DNA of 64,000 nt from Tsukamurella tyrosinosolvens (lineage in GTDB: Bacteria > Actinomycetota > Actinomycetes > Mycobacteriales > Mycobacteriaceae). Below the pieces are notes generated by a model. The model searched no databases. It saw nothing but the letters and a program-made list of their open reading frames with translations, and was not told the DNA's origin. The position numbers were made by a program, and so were the translations under genes. The stretch is taken from positions 496,001 to 560,000 of the forward strand of contig NZ_FNSA01000003.1 in NCBI RefSeq assembly GCF_900104775.1, read 5' to 3'. Positions 60,518 to 64,000 of this stretch are shown here, one piece after another (positions within the stretch are counted from its first letter, which is position 1; the number at the start of each line of letters is the position of its first letter).

Positions 60518-61225
60518 TCAGGGGCGCGGGGGCAGCTCGCAGCCGTCGGGGCCGCAGGCCTCGGCGTCGTCGCCGCCGATGACGGTGAGCGGTTCCTCGC
60601 CGCGGGCCTTCGCCAGCGCCTCGGCGAAGACCTCGGGCGGCTGCGCGCCCGAGACGGCGTACTTGCCGTCGAAGACGAAGAACGGGACGCCGCCGATGCC
60701 GATGCGCTTCGCGGTCTCCTCGTCGGCGCGGACGGCGTCCGCGTAGGCCGTCGGATCGTCGAGCACCGCACGGGCGGCGGCAGCGTCGAACCCCGCGGAC
60801 TCGGCGATGGCGACGAGGCGGTCGCGGCTGCCGAAGGCGGGCTCGGGCTCGGCGAAGTTCGCCGCGTAGAGCGCGTCCAGCAGCGCCTCCTGGCGGCCGA
60901 GCTCCAGCGCCCAGTGGAGGAGGCGGTGCATGTCGAAGCTGTTGCCGCTGTCGCGGCCGTCGACCTGGTAGCTCAGGCCGAGCTGCTGCGCCTGCGCGCC
61001 GAGGCCTCGCTCGTTGGCGGCGGCCTGCGCCTCGCTGATGCCGTACTTGGCCGCGATCCGCGGGATGACGGGCTCCGAATCGCCGGCGGTGGGGTCGAGT
61101 TCGTACGAGCGGTGGATCACCTCGACCTGATCACGCTGCGGGAACGCGGCCAGCGCCTCCTCGAAGCGGGCCTTCCCGATGTAGCAGAAGGGGCAGTTGA
61201 TATCGGTCCAGACGTCCACGCGCAT
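60518..61225 (-). CDS. DsbA-family oxidoreductase, FrnE-like
   Basis: This 235-residue thioredoxin-fold protein has a helical insertion. The redox motif is CPFC in VDVWTDINCPFCYIGKARFEEAL near residue 11, and the cis-Pro loop is IGGVPFFVFDGKYAVSGAQPPEVF. The C-terminus has an additional Cys pair, CGPDGC, seen in FrnE proteins with a disulfide-shuttling tail. It has no signal peptide and is cytosolic. FrnE of Deinococcus is linked to oxidative stress tolerance. The ATG at 61225 directly precedes the thioredoxin strand. It converges on the tetR gene, 17 bases away. Confidence 0.92.
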   Translation of the reverse strand: MRVDVWTDINCPFCYIGKARFEEALAAFPQRDQVEVIHRSYELDPTAGDSEPVIPRIAAKYGISEAQAAANERGLGAQAQQLGLSYQVDGRDSGNSFDMHRLLHWALELGRQEALLDALYAANFAEPEPAFGSRDRLVAIAESAGFDAAAARAVLDDPTAYADAVRADEETAKRIGIGGVPFFVFDGKYAVSGAQPPEVFAEALAKARGEEPLTVIGGDDAEACGPDGCELPPRP

Positions 61226-61279
61226 GGAGGGTGCAACGTACGGAGGTGCGTGGAGATTCCGTCGGCTGGGCGACTGCTG

Positions 61280-61741
61280 TCAGAAGACCCAATCGCGGCG
61301 CAGTTGCTCCTCATCCGGACGATCGTTGGGCCAGCGGTACTTGGACACGAATCCGACCGGGATCATCTGCTCGGCGGGTGGGAGCACGAATCCCGCGAGG
61401 TCGTCGAGGTCGGCGAACGCGAGCGGGTCCGCCAACTTCCACCACGGAGAGTGGCCGTTGTAGAGCTGGTGATAGGGGTGGTGCCCTACCTCCTGCGCCG
61501 CGTGCGTCAGATCGCTCGAGACGAGGAAGGTGAGGCGTTCGATGCCATCGCTGCGGTGCAGCAAGCGCCGCGGTTCGAACCTATCCGATTCGGCGTGTAG
61601 GTCGAACCTCTCGACAATTGCTGCGGCCTCCGATGGTGTGGCCTCGACGAAGAGCGCGGTGCACGTGTCAGTGGGGAAGGACATGGTCTCCTGCAAGCGA
61701 GACCACCGCTCACTGCGCGGTTCCACGTACTGAACGAACAT
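61280..61741 (-). CDS. Hypothetical protein of unknown function
   Basis: This 153-residue soluble protein has no domain that I can name. The stretch SFPTDTCTALFVEATPSEAA resembles a β-strand followed by a helix. A His-rich stretch, HAAQEVGHHPYHQLYNGHSPWW, stands in the middle and could bind metal. The C-terminus has many Arg/Asp residues (RWPNDRPDEEQLRRDWVF). Two starts are possible: ATG 61741 with GGAG four bases upstream and TAGGGT ten bases upstream, or ATG 61684 with AGGAG. The gene is read toward the frnE gene and lies in the less GC-rich stretch that continues to the right edge, next to the GIY-YIG gene. Confidence 0.65.
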   Translation of the reverse strand: MFVQYVEPRSERWSRLQETMSFPTDTCTALFVEATPSEAAAIVERFDLHAESDRFEPRRLLHRSDGIERLTFLVSSDLTHAAQEVGHHPYHQLYNGHSPWWKLADPLAFADLDDLAGFVLPPAEQMIPVGFVSKYRWPNDRPDEEQLRRDWVF

Positions 61742-61798
61742 GTGGCTCCAGACCCTAAACTGATAGGAAGCGTTCCGAACTGCGGAGCGGTTCGACCC

Positions 61799-63367
61799 TC
61801 AGTCGCCGAACCGCGCCGTCCAGAAGGGCAGGTTGCGCCAGTAGTCGACATCTTGGGCGGCCCCGTCGAATGTGAACGCGCTGAGGCTGTCGAGGTGACG
61901 GCCCACACCTCGAGGGACGGACCAAACGGTGTCCTGGCTGGTGTACAGGTACCAGCGTCGAGGCGGCATGGGAGAATCCCATCTCACGCGTACCGAGACA
62001 CCGTCGCCGGGGTTGCTCACGACAGTCCCCGTCATCAAGATGTCCATCGCGGAAACCAGGTTGCCGCGTGCATCGAAGGGAACGCCCTCGCTGACATTGC
62101 GTCGTCGCCGAACCGCAATGCGCTCGCCGGCGAGCATCTCTTGAACCTTGTGCTCGTACTTCGGGTCTGGGTCCATTCGCCATTCCCCGTTGGCTCGGAA
62201 TTCTTCGGGCATGTTCCGACGAGATGAGACTGGACCTGCGTTGACAAACCAATCGATCTCGATGTCATCAGGAACGGACTCGACGAGTTCGGGTGCCGGC
62301 TCGGACGGTAGTGGCTGCGCCGTCGCGTTCTCTTCGGCCACACTCTCATCGGGCCCGATCGGCGAATCGTCTTCCGCTGCTGCGGGTCTAGTGAAACCGC
62401 GAGCCTGGTAGACGTCTTCGACCACCTGTGGGCAGTGGTAGCGCGTGTACACGCTCGGGTGCTTGCGCATCACGCTGTACGCCAGTGTCTGTGCACCGCG
62501 TCGTACGGCATCGTCGGCGAGGAGAGCGTCGACTGCCGCCAGGGATGTGGCGCGAATGATCGCGACGTCCCCGAAGTCGTCGTACCCGCGGATGTCCACG
62601 CGCAGGACGTCTGGGTGCAGCTGGGTTAGCCGCCGCCGCTCCGTGATGCCAGCGGACTCCGCTGGAACGTTGATGAAGCCGTGGTTGTCTTTGAAGACGA
62701 CGAAGGTCTCCATACGCCCCACGGAGACGCACAGGAGTCGATCGCCCCCCGATGCGCCAGTGCTCACATTCCACCCGTGGAATTCGGTCCTACGCGGTGC
62801 CGGGATGCAGGTCTCCAAATAGGTTCGCAACGTCGAGACGATACGTGTGTGGTCCGGCCGGGATCGGAAGCGTTTCGCCGCGGTGTGGTATTTCATTGAC
62901 TGCTGAACCGCGATCGGCTTCAAGGGCGACGGGTCGTTCTCATTGAACGACGCAGCATCTGAGACCCAGGCGGCCTGCTCCTCGTCGTCGAGGAGGTCGA
63001 TGAGCTCGTTCTTGTGCGAGGTATAGCTCGCGTGGGTGGTGTTGCGGCACTGCTTCGGTACGACCCGGTTGAGCCGATAAATCAGTCCCCGTTCGGCAGC
63101 ACGCAGCTGCGGCTTGGAGAGCGTTTTGCGGAGGAATCGAACTTCGGCGACTTCGTCGCCCCAGTGGCGCATGTGGCCGCCCATCCGAGATCGGAGATCG
63201 ACGGATTCTCCGAGGTAGTAGGTATCGTTGGTGAAAATGAGGAGGTAGAAGCCCGAGTATCGGGCGCCCGGCTTCCCTCCGATCTCTGACTTGGATCCCT
63301 CGAATTGGACCGCCGGGCGGAAGCCCTCGGCGTCGGCCCACTGGTCGACGGCTGCTCGGATACTCAT
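61799..63367 (-). CDS. GIY-YIG nuclease-domain protein with McrB-type C-terminal module
   Basis: This 522-residue protein starts with a GIY-YIG-like fold: GFYLLIF (residues ~39-45), YYLGESVDLRSRMGGH (50-65) with the conserved Arg, the metal-binding Glu in AAERGLI (E92) and Asn100. These are the residues of the catalytic core. A long middle region has no known motif. The C-terminal part (~370-490) has FVNAGPVSSRRNMPEEF, GERIAVRRRRNVSEGVPFDARGNLVSAMDI and PPRRWYLYTSQDTVW. This resembles the module found ahead of AAA domains in McrB-like restriction proteins, as I recall. It overlaps the VWA gene by four bases. No methylase is seen. Confidence 0.75.
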   Translation of the reverse strand: MSIRAAVDQWADAEGFRPAVQFEGSKSEIGGKPGARYSGFYLLIFTNDTYYLGESVDLRSRMGGHMRHWGDEVAEVRFLRKTLSKPQLRAAERGLIYRLNRVVPKQCRNTTHASYTSHKNELIDLLDDEEQAAWVSDAASFNENDPSPLKPIAVQQSMKYHTAAKRFRSRPDHTRIVSTLRTYLETCIPAPRRTEFHGWNVSTGASGGDRLLCVSVGRMETFVVFKDNHGFINVPAESAGITERRRLTQLHPDVLRVDIRGYDDFGDVAIIRATSLAAVDALLADDAVRRGAQTLAYSVMRKHPSVYTRYHCPQVVEDVYQARGFTRPAAAEDDSPIGPDESVAEENATAQPLPSEPAPELVESVPDDIEIDWFVNAGPVSSRRNMPEEFRANGEWRMDPDPKYEHKVQEMLAGERIAVRRRRNVSEGVPFDARGNLVSAMDILMTGTVVSNPGDGVSVRVRWDSPMPPRRWYLYTSQDTVWSVPRGVGRHLDSLSAFTFDGAAQDVDYWRNLPFWTARFGD

Positions 63368-64000
63368 TCTGCGGCCTCGCGGCGCTCGGACGGGGCGAAG
63401 GCTGGCATGGAGGCTCCGATATCGTCGAGCTTCGCAGATCGGTAGTCCCGAACCTTGCGGCCTACCATCTCCTGCGTGTACTTCGCCTTGTCGCGCGCGT
63501 AGGTGACCGCGTAGTCACCATGTACGCCGATACTGCGGCCAACCTCGATCGCGTCCTGGTCCGCACCCATGTACAGGAACTGCCAGTCGTATTTCTCGGT
63601 CTGGTGCTCGACCATCGCCTTTATCGCGGCGTGTGAGTACTCGGTACTGGCGTTCTCGTGACCATCGGTCATGATTGCGACGATGACGGTTCCTGGCCGC
63701 TCACTCTCGTTCAACGCTGCGAGTTCGATGCCAGCATCGTGGATCAGTCTTCCCATGGAGTCGAGCAAAGCGGTGCGGCCGCGGGGATGAAGATCCAAAT
63801 GCGGGACATCGCAGATAGAGGTTGAGGTATAGACGATCTCGTACGCTTCGTCGAACTGGGCTAGCGAGACGAAACAAGTCCCGTCGCCGGCGCGCTGTTC
63901 TTCGATGAAGGCGTCGAAACCCTCCTCGGTGGCACTCTTGATCGATGCCATCGAACCGGAGCGATCAAGAAGGAAATAGATGTGAGTCTTGCGGGCATCA
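63364..64000 (-). CDS. VWA-domain protein (start beyond right edge)
   Basis: 211 residues are visible and the N-terminus lies past base 64000. The frame entering the window reads KTHIYFLLDRSGSMASIKSA, which has the MIDAS motif DxSxS. GRTALLDSM supplies the Thr and MTDGHENAS the Asp, so the metal site is complete. Other parts (WQFLYMGADQDAIEVGRSIG) resemble small VWA proteins of phages and tellurium-type stress operons. VWA domains usually assemble multi-protein complexes with AAA+ or kinase partners. The stop overlaps the start of the GIY-YIG gene (ATGA), so the two are cotranslated. Partner genes may lie to the right. Confidence 0.85.
   Translation of the reverse strand, partial: DARKTHIYFLLDRSGSMASIKSATEEGFDAFIEEQRAGDGTCFVSLAQFDEAYEIVYTSTSICDVPHLDLHPRGRTALLDSMGRLIHDAGIELAALNESERPGTVIVAIMTDGHENASTEYSHAAIKAMVEHQTEKYDWQFLYMGADQDAIEVGRSIGVHGDYAVTYARDKAKYTQEMVGRKVRDYRSAKLDDIGASMPAFAPSERREAAE

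Noticed and set aside
61741-61798. GGTTCGACCC near the edge of the less GC-rich region, considered as a tRNA 3' end or attachment site
   Set aside because: No cloverleaf can be folded, and no matching direct repeat was noticed elsewhere in the window.

Overview
The window is very GC-rich and its gene content is that of an actinomycete of the order Mycobacteriales. It encodes Lsr2, ClpC1, the haem-degrading MhuD, a DUF3151 protein and a SAM-IV riboswitch. It also keeps two gene blocks in the order I remember from Mycobacterium tuberculosis (Rv0357c-Rv0361 and Rv3591c-Rv3628). Tsukamurella or a close relative such as Gordonia is my best guess. This is inference from gene order and protein style, because no rRNA or other marker is present.

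Region by region. (1) 1-6.3 kb is the purA neighbourhood: an acidic single-pass membrane protein, DUF3151, a FUSC membrane protein, an Rv0358-like protein and purA. (2) 6.3-9.1 kb holds a small membrane protein and a sugar transporter/PfkB kinase pair. (3) 9.2-20.7 kb is a purT...rhodanese-metZ block interrupted by accessory genes. These are an Erm 23S rRNA methyltransferase with a leader peptide, an iron-box siderophore-utilisation gene with a divergent BacA-like ABC transporter, an SDR/HxlR pair, a frameshifted small secreted protein and a ferredoxin reductase. (4) 20.7-29.7 kb holds cutC, rtcB, a HAD phosphatase, a SAM-IV-controlled sulfur operon, a YbaK deacylase, MarR, a transporter fused to a degenerate tRNA-guanine-transglycosylase-like domain, and a lipoprotein. 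(5) 29.8-46.2 kb is a housekeeping array: ppa, dacB, metalloprotease, tilS, hpt, amidase, ftsH, folE-P-B-K, DUF3180, DUF6779-like, DUF2520 and panC-D-coaX. Most of these genes overlap by 1-4 bases and are probably translationally coupled. It makes folate, pantothenate/CoA and purine-salvage functions alongside proteolysis and cell-wall functions. (6) 46.2-52 kb holds a cysteine-codon leader peptide with a rhodanese, a class I lysyl-tRNA synthetase, lsr2 and clpC1. (7) 52-61.2 kb holds a K+ channel, membrane protein, PhyH dioxygenase, flavin reductase, mhuD, CPBP protease, hydrolase, nei2, a TetR-controlled SDR and a FrnE-like thiol oxidoreductase. (8) 61.3-64 kb is visibly less GC-rich and encodes a small unknown protein plus a coupled VWA protein and GIY-YIG nuclease, cut by the window edge. 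This is the best candidate for an undescribed system.

A recurring theme is leaderless transcription. At least a dozen genes have a TANNNT hexamer 6-8 bases before an ATG/GTG, usually with no Shine-Dalgarno. Three of these drive very short peptides (before erm, rtcB and the rhodanese) that look like sensory uORFs. Several convergent gene ends carry long inverted repeats that probably act as bidirectional terminators.
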